From NCBI RefSeq assembly GCF_010994375.1, contig NZ_WHMA01000007.1, positions 80,142 to 144,141 of the forward strand: a DNA stretch of 64,000 bases, given 5' to 3'. The stretch comes from Halomonas sp. NO4 (GTDB lineage Bacteria; Pseudomonadota; Gammaproteobacteria; Pseudomonadales; Halomonadaceae). The notes beneath the pieces are model-generated. The model was not told the origin of the DNA and ran no database searches. It was given only the letters and a program-made list of their open reading frames with translations. Made by a program: the position numbers and the translations under genes. Within the stretch, counting starts at the first letter, position 1; each line of letters starts with the position of its first letter. Positions 45,272 through 56,438 of this stretch are shown in pieces.

Positions 45272-46585
45272 GTGATCATCACCAAAGGATTCGTGTTCCT
45301 GCTCCTCCTGCTCGGTCACATCGCACAGGCCAGTGCCGTTGACACCTACGCCGACGCCCTGCGGACCTACGAGCGGCAGGAGTACCGCCAAGCCTTTCAG
45401 ATGTTTGATCGGCTTGCCACTACCGGTGATGCCGATGCTCAGTACATGCTGGGACGCCTGTACGAGACTGGCAACGGGACGCCACAGGACTTCGTGCAGG
45501 CCCACAAGTGGTACAACCTGGCCGCGGCCCGCGGTCATCGCAACGCTGCCGAGGCTCGCGATTCTCTGGCCGATCTCATGACGTCCGGGCAGATCGCCGA
45601 GGCGCAGCAGGCAACGCGTGGCTGGCAGCCGAAAGCGGCATCCTCTTCCCGGGCGAAACCTGCATCGCGGCCCCACATCGAGTCCTTGTCGGATCGGCAA
45701 GGCGTGGCCGAAATACAGCGCGAGCTCAATCGACTCGGCTATGACGCCGGCCCGGTGGATGGAACCATGGGGCGCCGGACCCGCAATGCGATACGCGACT
45801 ATCAGGCCGACATGGACATGGCTCAGGACGGCCACGCAACGTCCGGCCTGCTGACACGCCTGCGCCAGACGAGGAGACAAGAACAAGAAGTCGTGGCGCC
45901 CTCCGAGCCGGAACCGACTGCCGCATCTCGGGTCGCCCTGCAGGACGACTTCGGCGACGGCGATTTCCGTGGCAATCCTCCCTGGACGGTGCTCAGCGGC
46001 AACTTCACGGTCGAGGAAGGCGGCCTGCGCAGCATCGTGGAGACACAACGCACGACCGATCGCGAGGCACGCACGCTCAGCGCCGAGCGGCCGGAGGAGA
46101 TTGGCCTGCTGATCCTCGATCAGACGGGTGACACCCGGCAGGGCCAGGTGTCCACCCCGGTGGAACCGGCACGCATCTTCGTCAATGCTCCCGTCGACAA
46201 TGCCTTCAGGCTGGAGCTTGAACTCGCCTCCCAGCAGCGGCCAGGCAGTCTGGAACTGGGACTCTTCAAGGGCAACCGGCCCAATGGCACCGGATATCGA
46301 CTGGTCTACTCTCCCGGATCACGCCCGGGACTCAGCCTGGTCAGACTGACCTCCGGAAACGTCGAGGTGGTTGCCCGCTCCGAGAGCAGGCTGGACCTCG
46401 AGGACGGCTGGTTCCACCGCATCGTCTGGACCCGCGACGCGAACGGAACGATGCAGGTCCACGTGGATGACCAGCACCTTCTTCAGGCAAGAGACGCTGG
46501 ACTCCCCGATCGCTTCCAGGGCTTCATGCTGGCCAATCAGGGGGGCGACTACACCTTGGGCCGGGTGCGGCTCCAAGATCGCTGA
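45272..46585 (+). CDS. secreted Sel1-repeat / peptidoglycan-binding / laminin-G-like protein
   Basis: The 437-residue protein starts with GTG 45272 behind GGAG; no in-frame ATG is available nearby. A signal peptide (ending ASA) is followed by Sel1-type repeats (about 25-110, with DADAQYMLGRLYETGNGTPQ). A peptidoglycan-binding domain follows at about 140-190 (VAEIQRELNRLGYDAGPVDG, RTRNAIRDYQ), then a C-terminal region of about 210 residues. That region resembles a concanavalin/laminin-G sandwich (DDFGDGDFRGNPPWTVLSG, LVYSPGSRPGLSLVRL, DGWFHRIVWTRDANGTMQVHVDD). It probably acts in the periplasm near the cell wall. The domain mix is uncommon. Confidence 0.83.
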   Translation: MIITKGFVFLLLLLGHIAQASAVDTYADALRTYERQEYRQAFQMFDRLATTGDADAQYMLGRLYETGNGTPQDFVQAHKWYNLAAARGHRNAAEARDSLADLMTSGQIAEAQQATRGWQPKAASSSRAKPASRPHIESLSDRQGVAEIQRELNRLGYDAGPVDGTMGRRTRNAIRDYQADMDMAQDGHATSGLLTRLRQTRRQEQEVVAPSEPEPTAASRVALQDDFGDGDFRGNPPWTVLSGNFTVEEGGLRSIVETQRTTDREARTLSAERPEEIGLLILDQTGDTRQGQVSTPVEPARIFVNAPVDNAFRLELELASQQRPGSLELGLFKGNRPNGTGYRLVYSPGSRPGLSLVRLTSGNVEVVARSESRLDLEDGWFHRIVWTRDANGTMQVHVDDQHLLQARDAGLPDRFQGFMLANQGGDYTLGRVRLQDR

Positions 46586-46657
46586 TCCCTCGCATCAAGG
46601 CTCCTCGTGGGGATGCTCCCTGTCTTAGCGACTCTCTGAGACGCCAAGTACAACGAA

Positions 46658-46695
46658 AAAAGCGCCGTCGCTTCTCGGGAAGCAACGGCGCTTTT
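46658..46695. terminator. bidirectional terminator between the Sel1 gene and tRNA-Lys
   Basis: The arms AAAAGCGCCGT and ACGGCGCTTTT, extended by GCTTC/GAAGC across one mismatch, enclose TCGG. A-runs and T-runs on both sides suit convergent use by the 45272 gene and the tRNA operon. Confidence 0.88.
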
Positions 46696-46704
46696 CATCG
46701 TGAC

Positions 46705-46780
46705 TGGTGGGTCGTGTAGGATTCGAACCTACGACCAATTGGTTAAAAGCCAACTGCTCTACCAACTGAGCTAACGACCC
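46705..46780 (-). tRNA. tRNA-Lys (TTT), second of a tandem pair
   Basis: The 76-nt gene begins GGGTCGTTAGCTCAGTTGG and has the anticodon TTT in CTTTTAA, a GGTTCGAAT T-loop and an encoded CCA end. It is identical to the copy 37 bp upstream. Confidence 0.98.
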
Positions 46781-46817
46781 GTAACCCATGGCGCAGCGGC
46801 CATGGCTCAGGTCCGGA

Positions 46818-46893
46818 TGGTGGGTCGTGTAGGATTCGAACCTACGACCAATTGGTTAAAAGCCAACTGCTCTACCAACTGAGCTAACGACCC
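46818..46893 (-). tRNA. tRNA-Lys (TTT), first of a tandem pair
   Basis: This is an identical 76-nt copy with encoded CCA. It is transcribed first and lies directly downstream of a good promoter at 46910-46938. Confidence 0.98.
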
Positions 46894-46909
46894 GTCCGAA
46901 CGGGTGCAG

Positions 46910-46938
46910 ATACTACTGATCTACCCCCGTGATGGCAA
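46910..46938 (-). promoter_or_regulatory. promoter of the tRNA-Lys operon
   Basis: On the minus strand TTGCCA (46933-46938) and TAGTAT (46910-46915) are separated by 17 bp, and the first tRNA begins 16 bp after the -10. The G-rich spacer and position fit a stable-RNA promoter. Confidence 0.75.
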
Positions 46939-46966
46939 GCGCTTTTTGCCTTTCGTCGCAGTGGCG

Positions 46967-47824
46967 TCAGCGCCGCGGGCGCCCTTTCGGCTTGCGCATG
47001 GTCTGCACCGGCTTGCGCTTGTGCTTGTCGCGGCTCCAGCGGTTCTTCTCGTCGGGGGTCAGTTCCGGCACCTTGCGCGGCGCCAGGCCGGCGGCCTCCG
47101 CCAGGTCGTCGACCTCCTCTTGGGTGAGTTCCACCCACTCGCCGGCCTTGGCGCGTTTGTCGAGAAAGATGTTGCCGTAGCGCACCCGCTTGAGGCGGCT
47201 CACCGTGAGCCCCTGGGATTCCCACAGGCGGCGCACCTCGCGGTTGCGCCCCTCCATGATCACCACGTGGAACCAGGTGTTGATGCCCTCGCCGCCGAAC
47301 TCCTGGACGTCGGTGAAGCGCGCCGGACCATCCTCGAGCATCACCCCCTCGACCATGGCCACCACCTGCTCCTTGGCCACTTCGCCCATGACGCGCACCG
47401 CGTACTCGCGCTCGACCTGGGTGGAGGGGTGCATCAGGCGGTTGGCCAGCTCGCCGTCGGTGGTGAAGAGCAGCAGGCCGCTGGTGTTGATGTCGAGCCG
47501 GCCGATGGCGATCCAGCGCTCGCCCTTGAGGCGCGGCAGGCGGTCGAAGACGGTGCGCCGCCCCTCCGGGTCCTTGCGCGTGCACAGCTCGCCCTCGGGC
47601 TTGTTGTACATGATCACGCGACGCGGCGTCTCTTCGGCGCCGCGCAGGGTCACCGGTCGCTCGTCGACGGCCACCTTGTCGTTCATGGCGATGCGGTCGC
47701 CCAGGGTCGCCACCTTGCCGTTGACCTTGACGCGGCCGTCGGCGATGGCGGCTTCCATCTCGCGCCGCGAACCCAGTCCGGCGCGAGCCAGGACCTTCTG
47801 CAGTTTTTCCGTGGTGGTGCTCAT
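46967..47824 (-). CDS. rluB: 23S rRNA pseudouridine(2605) synthase RluB
   Basis: The 285-residue protein has an N-terminal S4 RNA-binding domain ([19 protein letters not shown]) and the pseudouridine-synthase motif [17 protein letters not shown] with the catalytic Asp. A basic C-terminal tail follows. RluB modifies helix 93 of 23S rRNA. Its start overlaps the scpB stop by four bases; the rluB-scpB-scpA order is widely conserved. Confidence 0.94.
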   Translation of the reverse strand: MSTTTEKLQKVLARAGLGSRREMEAAIADGRVKVNGKVATLGDRIAMNDKVAVDERPVTLRGAEETPRRVIMYNKPEGELCTRKDPEGRRTVFDRLPRLKGERWIAIGRLDINTSGLLLFTTDGELANRLMHPSTQVEREYAVRVMGEVAKEQVVAMVEGVMLEDGPARFTDVQEFGGEGINTWFHVVIMEGRNREVRRLWESQGLTVSRLKRVRYGNIFLDKRAKAGEWVELTQEEVDDLAEAAGLAPRKVPELTPDEKNRWSRDKHKRKPVQTMRKPKGRPRR

Positions 47825-48687
47825 GAGTCGTTGCTTGTCTCATCGGAGGTGGATTCCGCCCCCGCTCCGCCGTCCTCATCGACGCTGGAGCGGGCACGTT
47901 CGGCCAGGCGAGCCTCGAGATCGGCGAAGCTCAGCCCGGGCCGGTTGGACGCCTTCCCGGCGTGGTCAGCGTCGGCCGTCCCGGCCGTCGCGGGGGAGGC
48001 GTCGGCGTCGGCCGCCGCCTCCGGGGTCTCGTCGTTCTCTCGCTCACGCCGGGGAGCCGCCTCAGCCTCTTCCGGCGCTATGTCGGCCTGGGCCAGCAGC
48101 TCGCTCTGCGGCGGGGGCGGCGTCTCCTCCCAGGCAGCGGGCGAGTCGTCGAAGTCCTTGAGCGCATGCATCGGTGGCAACTCGTCGAGGGTCTTCAAGC
48201 CGAAGTCGTCGAGAAAGGCGCGGGTGGTGGCATAGACCGCCGGGCGGCCGGGCACGTCGCGGTGACCCACCACGCGAATCCAGCCGCGCTCGGCGAGGGT
48301 GCGCATGATCGAGCTGCTCACCGTCACGCCACGCACTTCCTCGATGTCGCCGCGGGTCACCGGCTGGCGGTAGGCGATCAGCGCCAGGGTCTCGAGCAGC
48401 GCCCGGGAGTAGCGTTGGGGCCGCTCGTCCCACAGCCGTGACACCCAGGCGGCGAGCCGCGGCCGGATGCGCAGCTGGTAGCCCGAGGCGGTCTCCAGCA
48501 GCTCCATGGCGCCGCGCTCGTGGCGCAGGGAGAGCCGCGACAGCGCCTCGCGCAGGGCACGGCGCGGTGGGCGCTCGTGGTCGTCGAAGAGCGCCTCGAG
48601 CCGCTCGAGACCGAGCGGCTCACCAGCGGCGAGCAGGGCCGCCTCGACGATCTCGTCCAGCGCCTCGGGAAACTCCATGGCCGTCAT
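47821..48687 (-). CDS. scpB: segregation and condensation protein ScpB
   Basis: The 288-residue protein is a double winged-helix SMC-complex subunit ([41 protein letters not shown]). It has a long acidic C-terminal tail rich in Glu, Asp and Ala, beyond the usual ScpB core. It works with ScpA and SMC in chromosome condensation. It overlaps both neighbours by four bases. Confidence 0.94.
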   Translation of the reverse strand: MTAMEFPEALDEIVEAALLAAGEPLGLERLEALFDDHERPPRRALREALSRLSLRHERGAMELLETASGYQLRIRPRLAAWVSRLWDERPQRYSRALLETLALIAYRQPVTRGDIEEVRGVTVSSSIMRTLAERGWIRVVGHRDVPGRPAVYATTRAFLDDFGLKTLDELPPMHALKDFDDSPAAWEETPPPPQSELLAQADIAPEEAEAAPRRERENDETPEAAADADASPATAGTADADHAGKASNRPGLSFADLEARLAERARSSVDEDGGAGAESTSDETSNDS

Positions 48688-49613
48688 GGCGACGCCTCTT
48701 CCTCATCATCGGCAAAGGGGCTCTCGCCGTCACGCTCAGTTTCTTCCGCCGCCTCAGTGTCGAAGGCGTCTTCCGACGCCTCTGTGGTCGCCCGCGCCCG
48801 CACATGGATCGGCGAAAGCGGCGAGTTCTGCACGATCTCGATCATCGCCTCCTTGGCCAGCTCGAGGATCGCCATGAAGGTGACGATCACCCCGGCGCGC
48901 CCCTCCTCCAGGGTGAACAGCGCTTCGAAGGGCGTGAAGCGCTCATGGGAAAGCCGCTCCATGACCGCCAGCATGCGCTCGCGGGTGGAGAGCACCTCGC
49001 GGCTGACCTGGTGCGCCTGGTTGAGCTCGGCGCGCTTGAGAATCCCCGCCAGCGCACCGAGCAGCTCACCGAGCTCGACCTCGGGGTGGATCACCCGCGC
49101 CTCCAGCGGCGGCAAGGCAGCGCGGGCCGGGAACCAGTCACGGCCCAGGCGCGGCAGCTCGGCCAGCGCCTCGGCGGCGCTCTTCAACTGCTCGTACTCC
49201 TGCAGGCGGCGGATCAGCTCGGCGCGCGGGTCTTCCTCCTCGTCGTCGCCCCCCTCCTTGGGCGGGCGCGGCAAGAGGGTGCGCGACTTGATCTCAGCCA
49301 GCATCGCCGCCATCAGCAGGTACTCGCCGGCCAGCTCGATCTCCAGCGCCTTCATCAGCTCCACGTACTCGATGTACTGGTGCGTGATGGCCGCGACGTC
49401 GATGGCCAGGATATCCAAGTTCTGGCGCCGGATCAGATAGAGCAGCAGGTCCAGCGGCCCCTCGAAGGCCTCGAGGAACACCCTGAGCGCCTCCGGGGGA
49501 ATGTATAGATCCTCCGGCAGCTGGGTGATCGGCTCGTCGAACAGCCGCCCCAGCGCCTCGGCCTGCTGGGCCGCGGCCGGCTCGGGGCTGGCGGTATCGG
49601 ACGTAGCGCTCAC
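48684..49613 (-). CDS. scpA: segregation and condensation protein ScpA
   Basis: The 309-residue kleisin has FEGPLDLLLYLIRRQNLDILAIDVAAIT near residue 50, the N-terminal SMC-binding signature, and a C-terminal winged helix (FTPFEALFTLEEGRAGVIVTFMAILELAKE). It is the first gene of scpA-scpB-rluB on the minus strand. The upstream 139-bp gap holds no clear promoter. Confidence 0.94.
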   Translation of the reverse strand: MSATSDTASPEPAAAQQAEALGRLFDEPITQLPEDLYIPPEALRVFLEAFEGPLDLLLYLIRRQNLDILAIDVAAITHQYIEYVELMKALEIELAGEYLLMAAMLAEIKSRTLLPRPPKEGGDDEEEDPRAELIRRLQEYEQLKSAAEALAELPRLGRDWFPARAALPPLEARVIHPEVELGELLGALAGILKRAELNQAHQVSREVLSTRERMLAVMERLSHERFTPFEALFTLEEGRAGVIVTFMAILELAKEAMIEIVQNSPLSPIHVRARATTEASEDAFDTEAAEETERDGESPFADDEEEASP

Positions 49614-49752
49614 GCGGCGGGCCTCTCCGGATAGGCGGAATCAACGGGCCAGTCTAGCAAGATGGTGCCCGGGGAGACAGCACCGAGGCCAGCGGCTGCG
49701 CTCAAAGCCCGTTCGAGGCTGATCCAGCATCTCTCGCTGAGACCGCCCATGG

Positions 49753-51588
49753 TTACCCCGCCGCGTCCGCCCGGCGGTAGCGCCCGCGGTAGTCGAACAG
49801 CTTCTCGCGCACCTGCCAGTGGCGGCCCACCTGGCGGCCCACCACGAAGTCGGGGTGGCGCAGGCGATGCTGCTGGCAAATCACGGCCTCGGGCGTGTTG
49901 GCCTCGAACGGCACACCCGGCGCACGCAGATGGTCGCGCAGAAAGGCCGCGGCGAAGGCGCGCCGCTGGGCCGGCGTCTCCAGGGCGAACCATTCGGCGA
50001 GCGCGACACCGTCCTCGTCATGGTAGGTGACCTTGAGCCGTGGCAGGCCGCGGCCGTTGACGGTCGCCTCGAGCTGCATGCCACTGACCCGCAGCACTCG
50101 GGCGTCGCGCAGGCGCAGGGCTTCCTTGAGCTTGTCGTCGGCATCCACCAGCAGGCGTGCGCAGCCGTGGCAGCGCCGTGCGGCGATGTCGTTCTCGGCG
50201 CCGCAGTCGTCGCAGACCTTGAAGCGAAAGCGGAAGTCGCACTGCTGCCGTCCACAGGCGCCCGACCCCGCGCCACGCCCTCCCTTGCCGGGCAGGGCCG
50301 ACTCAGCGGTCTCGGCATCCACCAGCCCCTGGCAGCGGCGACCGAAGTGCTCGATGACCAGTTCGCCGTTGCGCCGCCCCCAGAAGAGGTTGGCGTGGCC
50401 GCAGGCCGGGCACTCCACCTGCACCGGTTCGGTGTCGGCCGCCGGCCGGGGCGAACCCACCTCGGGGGCATAGAGGTCCCAGGGGTTGCCTGCGTAGTCG
50501 AGGATCAGGCAGTCGCGCTTGCCCGGCGAGAGGCGCAGGCCGCGGCCGACGATTTGCTGATAGAGGCTCACCGACTCGGTGGGCCGCAGGATGGCGATCA
50601 GGTCGACGTGGGGCGCGTCGAAACCGGTGGTGAGCACCGCCACGTTGACCAGGTACTTGATCTCGCGCGCCTTGAAGGCGGCGATGAGCCGCTCGCGCTT
50701 AGGGCCGGGCGTCTCGCCGGTCACCAGCGCCGCCTCGCCGGCGGGCAGGCAGGCGAGCACCTCCTCGGCGTGGGCCACCGTGGCGGCGAAGAGCATCACC
50801 CCCTGGCGGTCGCGCGCACGCGCCACCACCTCGGCGACGATGCCCGGCGTCGCCCGATTGCCCGCCACCACTTGATCGAGCTCCGCCTCGCGAAACCACC
50901 CGCTCGCGGCCGGGGTGAGCGCCGCGAAGTCGTAGCGTGCGACGGCGGCATCGATGCGCCGCGGCTCGGCGAGGTAGCCCTGCTTGACCATCAGTCGCAA
51001 CGGCTGCTCGAAGACGCAGTCACGAAAGAAGCAGTCGTCGTCGCCGCGCACCATGCCGTGATGGTGGCGGTGATAGATGAAGCCCTGCCCCAGGCGATAG
51101 GGGGTGGCGGTGAGCCCCAGCACCTTGAGGCGCGGGTTGGCCGCGCGCAGCCGGTCGATCACCTGCCGATAGCTGGCGTCCTCCTGGGGTGACACCCGAT
51201 GGCACTCGTCGATCACCAGCAAGGTGAAGGCGTCATCGTCGAAGCGCGCGAGGTGTCTCACCACCGACTGCACCGAGCCGAACACCACCTGGCGCGCGCT
51301 CTCCTTGCGCCCCAGGCCGGCGCTGAAGATATCCGCTTCCAGGCCATAGGCCAGGTACTTGGCGTGGTTCTGCTCCACCAGCTCGCGGACGTGAGCCAGC
51401 ACCAGCACGCGGCCACGGGCCAGGCGAGCCAGCTCGGCGATCACCAGCGACTTGCCGCTGCCGGTGGGCAGCACCACCACCGCCGGCTCGCTCGAGCCGC
51501 GGAAGTGGGCCACCACACGCTCCACCGCGGCCCGCTGATAGGGACGCAGGCTGGGGAAGCTCACCTCAGAACGACTGAGATTCATCAT
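49753..51588 (-). CDS. radD: DEAD/DEAH-box helicase RadD (YejH)
   Basis: The 611-residue SF2 protein has PTGSGKS (Walker A), VIDECHR (motif II), LTATPYR (motif III) and [15 protein letters not shown] (motif VI). A C-terminal zinc-binding region follows ([12 protein letters not shown], then CDDCG and CHGC). This layout matches E. coli RadD, involved in recombinational repair with RecA and SSB. The size is slightly above the 586 residues of E. coli. Confidence 0.9.
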   Translation of the reverse strand: MMNLSRSEVSFPSLRPYQRAAVERVVAHFRGSSEPAVVVLPTGSGKSLVIAELARLARGRVLVLAHVRELVEQNHAKYLAYGLEADIFSAGLGRKESARQVVFGSVQSVVRHLARFDDDAFTLLVIDECHRVSPQEDASYRQVIDRLRAANPRLKVLGLTATPYRLGQGFIYHRHHHGMVRGDDDCFFRDCVFEQPLRLMVKQGYLAEPRRIDAAVARYDFAALTPAASGWFREAELDQVVAGNRATPGIVAEVVARARDRQGVMLFAATVAHAEEVLACLPAGEAALVTGETPGPKRERLIAAFKAREIKYLVNVAVLTTGFDAPHVDLIAILRPTESVSLYQQIVGRGLRLSPGKRDCLILDYAGNPWDLYAPEVGSPRPAADTEPVQVECPACGHANLFWGRRNGELVIEHFGRRCQGLVDAETAESALPGKGGRGAGSGACGRQQCDFRFRFKVCDDCGAENDIAARRCHGCARLLVDADDKLKEALRLRDARVLRVSGMQLEATVNGRGLPRLKVTYHDEDGVALAEWFALETPAQRRAFAAAFLRDHLRAPGVPFEANTPEAVICQQHRLRHPDFVVGRQVGRHWQVREKLFDYRGRYRRADAAG

Positions 51589-51736
51589 GCTGTAAGCATT
51601 AATTCACTGATATGAAAGATAAAACGCTGGAGAAATCTGACCGACGTCATGAAAATGCCATCGCCTGCCGGGCACGATGCGCCTGTCAGCGGAGCTGACC
51701 GCCCCCACGATCGCCACCATGACGGAGGACGCCGCC

Positions 51737-52249
51737 ATGCCGACACCAACCACAACCACAACCACGGCCCGGCTTGTCTTGGCGCCGGACGAGCTGTTGA
51801 CGCTCGCCGCCACCCACGAACGCGCGGAGCTGGCGCGCTATCGCCGCCTCGCCTTCGGTTTTCTCACCTACGACACGGCCCTCAGCCGCCTGATGGCGTC
51901 GCTGGGCATCGAGTGCGAACGGCGTCTCCAGGCGCTGCGTGAAGCGGCCGAACGGCATGGAGTCGCCCAGGTTGTGGGCGAGCACACGGAGCGCTATCGC
52001 CCCTGGCAGCACCACCTGCCCCTCGGCCTGGTCACCCATCACGCCATGGCCCTCGACAGCCTGCACCAGGCATTGGCCGACGCCGACTATTCGCAGCGCT
52101 TCTATGCGCAGCTGCGCACCGCCAGCGCCGTGCCCGCGCTGGATTCGCTGCTGGCGAAGATTCTCCGCCAGAAGGGCAGCGAACACGCCGTGCTGCAGGA
52201 GCAGCTCACCTCGCGCGGCGAGCTCGGCTGCCACTCGCTGGCGGTCTGA
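51737..52249 (+). CDS. small helical protein, ferritin-like pattern, function unknown
   Basis: The 170-residue protein starts at ATG 51737, eight bases after GGAGG. It is mostly helical with ATHERAELARYRRLAF, LGIECERRLQAL, LVTHHAMALDSLHQAL and GSEHAVLQEQL. Such spaced Glu and E..H pairs on four helices recall ferritin-like or rubrerythrin-like di-iron folds, but a full ligand set is not certain. It is a lone gene, divergent from radD and convergent with purL. Confidence 0.7.
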   Translation: MPTPTTTTTTARLVLAPDELLTLAATHERAELARYRRLAFGFLTYDTALSRLMASLGIECERRLQALREAAERHGVAQVVGEHTERYRPWQHHLPLGLVTHHAMALDSLHQALADADYSQRFYAQLRTASAVPALDSLLAKILRQKGSEHAVLQEQLTSRGELGCHSLAV

Positions 52250-52263
52250 AGCGGGGCTGCCGA

Positions 52264-52293
52264 GCGCCACGGACGGTCCGCCGTCCGTGGCGC
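52264..52293. terminator. shared terminator of the ferritin-like gene and purL
   Basis: A perfect 13-bp stem GCGCCACGGACGG/CCGTCCGTGGCGC with loop TCCG lies in the convergent gap. No T-run follows. Confidence 0.75.
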
Positions 52294-52302
52294 GTCGTGC
52301 GT

Positions 52303-55300
52303 TCAGCCGAGCCAGACCCGGGCGTTGCGGAACAGGCGCAGCCAGGCGCCGTCCTGGGCCCAGCCGGCCGGACGCCAGGAGTTGGTCACCGCCCGCACCA
52401 CGCGCTCGGGGTGCGGCATCATGATGGTCACGCGCCCGTCCGGCGTAGTCAGCCCGGTGATGCCGGAGGGCGAGCCGTTGGGGTTCGCCGGATAGCGCGT
52501 GGTCACCTGGCCGTGGTTGTCCACGTAGCGCAGGGCCACCTGGCCACTGCCCTGCATGCGCCGCAGATGGGCGCTGTCGCGGAACTCGGTGCGCCCCTCG
52601 CCGTGGGCCACGGCAATCGGCAGGCGCGAGCCCTCCATGCCGGCGAGCAGGATCGAGGGGCTCTTCTCCACCTGCACCATGGCCACGCGCGCCTCGAACT
52701 GCTCCGACTCGTTGCGCACGAAGCGCGGCCACGCCTCGGCGCCGGGGATGAGATCGCGCAGCTGGGCGAGCATCTGGCAGCCGTTGCACACCCCCAGGGC
52801 AAAGCTGTCGTCGCGGTCGAAGAAGGCCGCGAACTGCTCGCGGGCGCGGGAGTTGAAGAGCACCGACTTGGCCCAGCCGCCGCCGGCGCCCAGGACATCG
52901 CCATAGGAGAAGCCGCCGCAGGCTACCAGACCCTGAAAGGCTGACAGCGACACCCGCCCTTGCAGCAGGTCGCTCATGTGGACGTCCACGGCCTCGAAGC
53001 CGGCGCGGTCGAAGGCCCAGGCCATCTCCACCTGGCCATTGACGCCCTGCTCGCGCAGCACCGCCACCGCCGGGCGGGTCTTGTTGAGCTGGGGTGCCTG
53101 GATATAGGGCGCGGCGATGTCCTCGTCGACGTCGAAGGTGGGCGCGGCCGAGAGTCCCGGGTCGCGGTCGTCGAGCAGGTTGTCGAACTCGTTCTTGGCG
53201 CAGTCGGGATTGTCGCGCAGCGCCTGCATCCGGTAGCTGGTCTCGGCCCAGGTGCGCTGGGTGAGCAGCCGCGTGGTCTCGAGCAGCGGCTCCTCGAACA
53301 GCGTGACGCGCACCTGGTCGTCGTAGCGCGGGCGGGCGATCACGCCGCAGGTCTCGATACCGGCGGCAGCGAACTGCGCCAGCACCGCTTCGGTGTGCTG
53401 GCGGCTGACCTGGATCACCGCCCCCAGCTCCTCGGCAAACAGTGCATCCACCGCCTCCACCGGCTCGTCGATCAGCCAGTCGAGCTTGATCTCGAGGCCG
53501 GCGTGGGCAGCGAAGGCCATCTCCAGCAGGGTCACCAGCAGGCCGCCGTCACTGCGGTCGTGGTAGGCGAGCAGCTGGCCCTCGGCGTTGAGTCCCTGGA
53601 TGACCGCGAAGAACGCCTTGAGGTCCTCCGGGTCGTCGAGGTCGGGGCAGGCATCGCCCACCTGGCCGTAGACCTGGGCCAGCGCCGAGCCGCCCAGGCG
53701 GTTCTGGCCACCGCCCAGGTCGATGAGGATCAGGTCGGACTCGTCCTGCTCCAGATTGATCTGCGGCGTGAGGGTGCGCATCGCGTCGCTGACCGGGGCG
53801 AAGCCGGTGACCGCCAGCGTGAGCGGCGCGGTAACGCTCTTCTCCTCGGCCTCGCCCTGCCTTTCACCAGAGCCGGTTTCCGCCTGCCAGGCGGTGCGCA
53901 TGGACATGGAGTCCTTGCCCACCGGGATGGCGATACCCAGTGCCGGGCAGAGCTCCATGCCCACGGCGTGCACGGCATCAAAGAGCGCCTGGTTCTCGCC
54001 GGGGTGGTCGGCGGCGCTCATCCAGTTGGCGGAGAGCTTGATGTCTTCGATCTTCTCGATGGGCGCGGCGGCCAGGTTGGTGATCGCCTCGGCCACGGCG
54101 AGGCGAGCGCTCGCCGCCGGGTCGATCAGCGCCACCGGCGGCCGCTCGCCCATGGCCATGGCCTCGCCGGCGTGGGTGTCGAAGCTCGCCGTGGTCACGG
54201 CGACGTCGGCCACCGGTACCTGCCAGGGGCCGACCATCTGGTCGCGGGCCACCTGGCCGGTGATGGAGCGGTCGCCGATGGTGATCAGAAAGCTCTTGGA
54301 GGCCACGGCGGGCAGGCGCAGCACCCGCTCCATGGCCTCGCGCAGGTCGAGGTTGTCGAGCATCACCCCGGGCAGCAGGCGCTCCTCGCGCTCGAACTCG
54401 CGGGTCATCTTGGGCGGCTTGCCGAACAGCACGCTCATCGGCAGGTCGACGGGGCGGCTCGTGAAGTGGCCGTCGCGGACCTCCAGGTGGTGAGACTCCG
54501 TAGCCTCGCCCACCACGGCATAGGGGCAGCGCTCGCGGGCGCAGAGGGCGTCGAAGGTAGCGAGGTCCTCGGCGGCCACGGCCAGCACGTAGCGCTCCTG
54601 GGCCTCGTTGCACCAGATCTCCAGCGGGCTCATGCCCGGCTCGGCGTTGGGCACGGCGCGCAGTTCGAAGCGCCCGCCCCGGCCGCCATCCTTGACCAGC
54701 TCGGGAAGGGCGTTGGAGAGCCCGCCGGCGCCCACGTCGTGGATAAAGCGGATGGGGTTGGCCTCGCCCAGCGCCCAGCAGCGGTCGACCACCTCCTGGG
54801 CGCGGCGCTCGAGCTCGGGGTTGTCGCGCTGCACCGAGGCGAAGTCGAGGTCGGCGCTCGACGCACCCGAGGCCATGGAGGAGGCCGCGCCACCGCCCAG
54901 GCCGATCAGCATGGCCGGGCCGCCCATCACGATCAGCTGACCACCCACCGGGATCTCGCCCTTCTGCACGTGGCCCGCGCGGATGTTGCCGTAGCCGCCG
55001 GCGAGCATGATCGGCTTGTGGTAGCCGCGCCGCTCGATGCCGCCCGCGCCCAGGGCGTCCTGCTCGTAAGTGCGGAAGACGCCGGCCAGGTTGGGGCGGC
55101 CGAACTCGTTATTGAAAGCGGCACCGCCGATGGGGCCGGCGAGCATGATGTCGAGCGCGCTTTCGATGCGCTCGGGCTTGCCGTAGTCGAAGGCCTCCCA
55201 GGGCTGCACGAACTCGGGGATGCGCAGGTTGGAGACGGCGAAACCGGTCAGCCCCGCCTTGGGCTTGCCGCCGATGCCGGTGGCGCCTTCGTCGCGGATC

Positions 55301-56280
55301 TCGCCGCCGGCGCCGGTGGCCGCCCCGGGGTGCGGGGCGATGGCAGTGGGGTGATTGTGGGTCTCCACCTTCATCAGGATGTGGATCGGCTCCTGATGGC
55401 TGCCGTAGGCCGCGCGCTCGCCGGCCTTCCCGGTCAGCGGCACCGGGAAGAAGCGCGGCGCCGTGGCGCCCTCGATCACCGCGGCGTTGTCGCGGTAGGC
55501 GGACAGGATGGCGTCGGGCGAGGCTTGATACGTGTTCTTGATCATCGCGAACAGCGAGTGCGGCTGCGCCTCGCCGTCGATGACCCAGTCGGCGTTGAAT
55601 ATCTTGTGGCGGCAGTGCTCGGAGTTCGCCTGCGCGAACATCATCAGCTCGACGTCGGTGGGATTGCGGCCGAGCTCGCGGAAGGCCTCGCACAGGTAGT
55701 CGATCTCGTCGTCGGCCAGCGCCAAACCCAGCTCGCCGTTGGCGGTCGCCAGCGCCTCGCGGCCACCCTCGAGGATTTCTACGCTGCCCAGCGGCGCCGG
55801 CGCGTGGTGGGCGAAGAGCTTCGCCGCGTCGCTCGCGTCGGTGAGGACCGTCTCGGTCATGCGGTCGTGCAGGGTGGCCACGATGGCCGTGAAGGCGGCC
55901 TCCGACATCGGCGCCTTGAGCCCCACCCGGTAGGCGATGCCGCGCTCGATGCGCTGCACCTCGGCCAGGCCGCAGTTGTGAGCGATGTCGGTGGCCTTGG
56001 AAGACCACGGCGACTGGGTGCCGATGCGCGGCACCACCAGCAGCAGATGACCTTCGGGACGCGCCCGGGCCTCGCCGTCGGCGCTCTCGCGGCGGGCACC
56101 ATAGTCGAGCAGCTGGTCGAGCAGGTGCCGGGCATCGTCCGACAGCTCGCCGTCATGGTCCACGAAGTGCACATAGTCGGCACTCAGCGACTCAACCTCG
56201 GGAACTCGCGCGCGCAGGGCAGCCAACAGCTTGGCGTGACGAAAGGCGGAAAGGGCGGGCGCGCCTCGAAGTTCGAGCAT
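52303..56280 (-). CDS. purL: phosphoribosylformylglycinamidine synthase, single-chain
   Basis: PurL converts FGAR and glutamine to FGAM in purine synthesis. The 1325-residue protein starts at ATG 56280, matching the E. coli N-terminus ([10 protein letters not shown]). The synthetase domains include [20 protein letters not shown] and [19 protein letters not shown]. The C-terminal glutaminase has [15 protein letters not shown] with the nucleophile Cys. This is the full proteobacterial length. Confidence 0.97.
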   Translation of the reverse strand: MLELRGAPALSAFRHAKLLAALRARVPEVESLSADYVHFVDHDGELSDDARHLLDQLLDYGARRESADGEARARPEGHLLLVVPRIGTQSPWSSKATDIAHNCGLAEVQRIERGIAYRVGLKAPMSEAAFTAIVATLHDRMTETVLTDASDAAKLFAHHAPAPLGSVEILEGGREALATANGELGLALADDEIDYLCEAFRELGRNPTDVELMMFAQANSEHCRHKIFNADWVIDGEAQPHSLFAMIKNTYQASPDAILSAYRDNAAVIEGATAPRFFPVPLTGKAGERAAYGSHQEPIHILMKVETHNHPTAIAPHPGAATGAGGEIRDEGATGIGGKPKAGLTGFAVSNLRIPEFVQPWEAFDYGKPERIESALDIMLAGPIGGAAFNNEFGRPNLAGVFRTYEQDALGAGGIERRGYHKPIMLAGGYGNIRAGHVQKGEIPVGGQLIVMGGPAMLIGLGGGAASSMASGASSADLDFASVQRDNPELERRAQEVVDRCWALGEANPIRFIHDVGAGGLSNALPELVKDGGRGGRFELRAVPNAEPGMSPLEIWCNEAQERYVLAVAAEDLATFDALCARERCPYAVVGEATESHHLEVRDGHFTSRPVDLPMSVLFGKPPKMTREFEREERLLPGVMLDNLDLREAMERVLRLPAVASKSFLITIGDRSITGQVARDQMVGPWQVPVADVAVTTASFDTHAGEAMAMGERPPVALIDPAASARLAVAEAITNLAAAPIEKIEDIKLSANWMSAADHPGENQALFDAVHAVGMELCPALGIAIPVGKDSMSMRTAWQAETGSGERQGEAEEKSVTAPLTLAVTGFAPVSDAMRTLTPQINLEQDESDLILIDLGGGQNRLGGSALAQVYGQVGDACPDLDDPEDLKAFFAVIQGLNAEGQLLAYHDRSDGGLLVTLLEMAFAAHAGLEIKLDWLIDEPVEAVDALFAEELGAVIQVSRQHTEAVLAQFAAAGIETCGVIARPRYDDQVRVTLFEEPLLETTRLLTQRTWAETSYRMQALRDNPDCAKNEFDNLLDDRDPGLSAAPTFDVDEDIAAPYIQAPQLNKTRPAVAVLREQGVNGQVEMAWAFDRAGFEAVDVHMSDLLQGRVSLSAFQGLVACGGFSYGDVLGAGGGWAKSVLFNSRAREQFAAFFDRDDSFALGVCNGCQMLAQLRDLIPGAEAWPRFVRNESEQFEARVAMVQVEKSPSILLAGMEGSRLPIAVAHGEGRTEFRDSAHLRRMQGSGQVALRYVDNHGQVTTRYPANPNGSPSGITGLTTPDGRVTIMMPHPERVVRAVTNSWRPAGWAQDGAWLRLFRNARVWLG

Positions 56281-56438
56281 GTCTTGAAGCCTCTGAAGCA
56301 AGCGAAGGGGAGGGGGCCGCCGCAGGCGGCGGGGAAAGCCGACATGATACTGGAAAGCGGGGGGCGGGCGAAATGCGGCAGGTGACAGCCGCCGCGGCGG
56401 CCGTTAAGGTGAGGCTCTCATCGCTGACCATCACCTGC

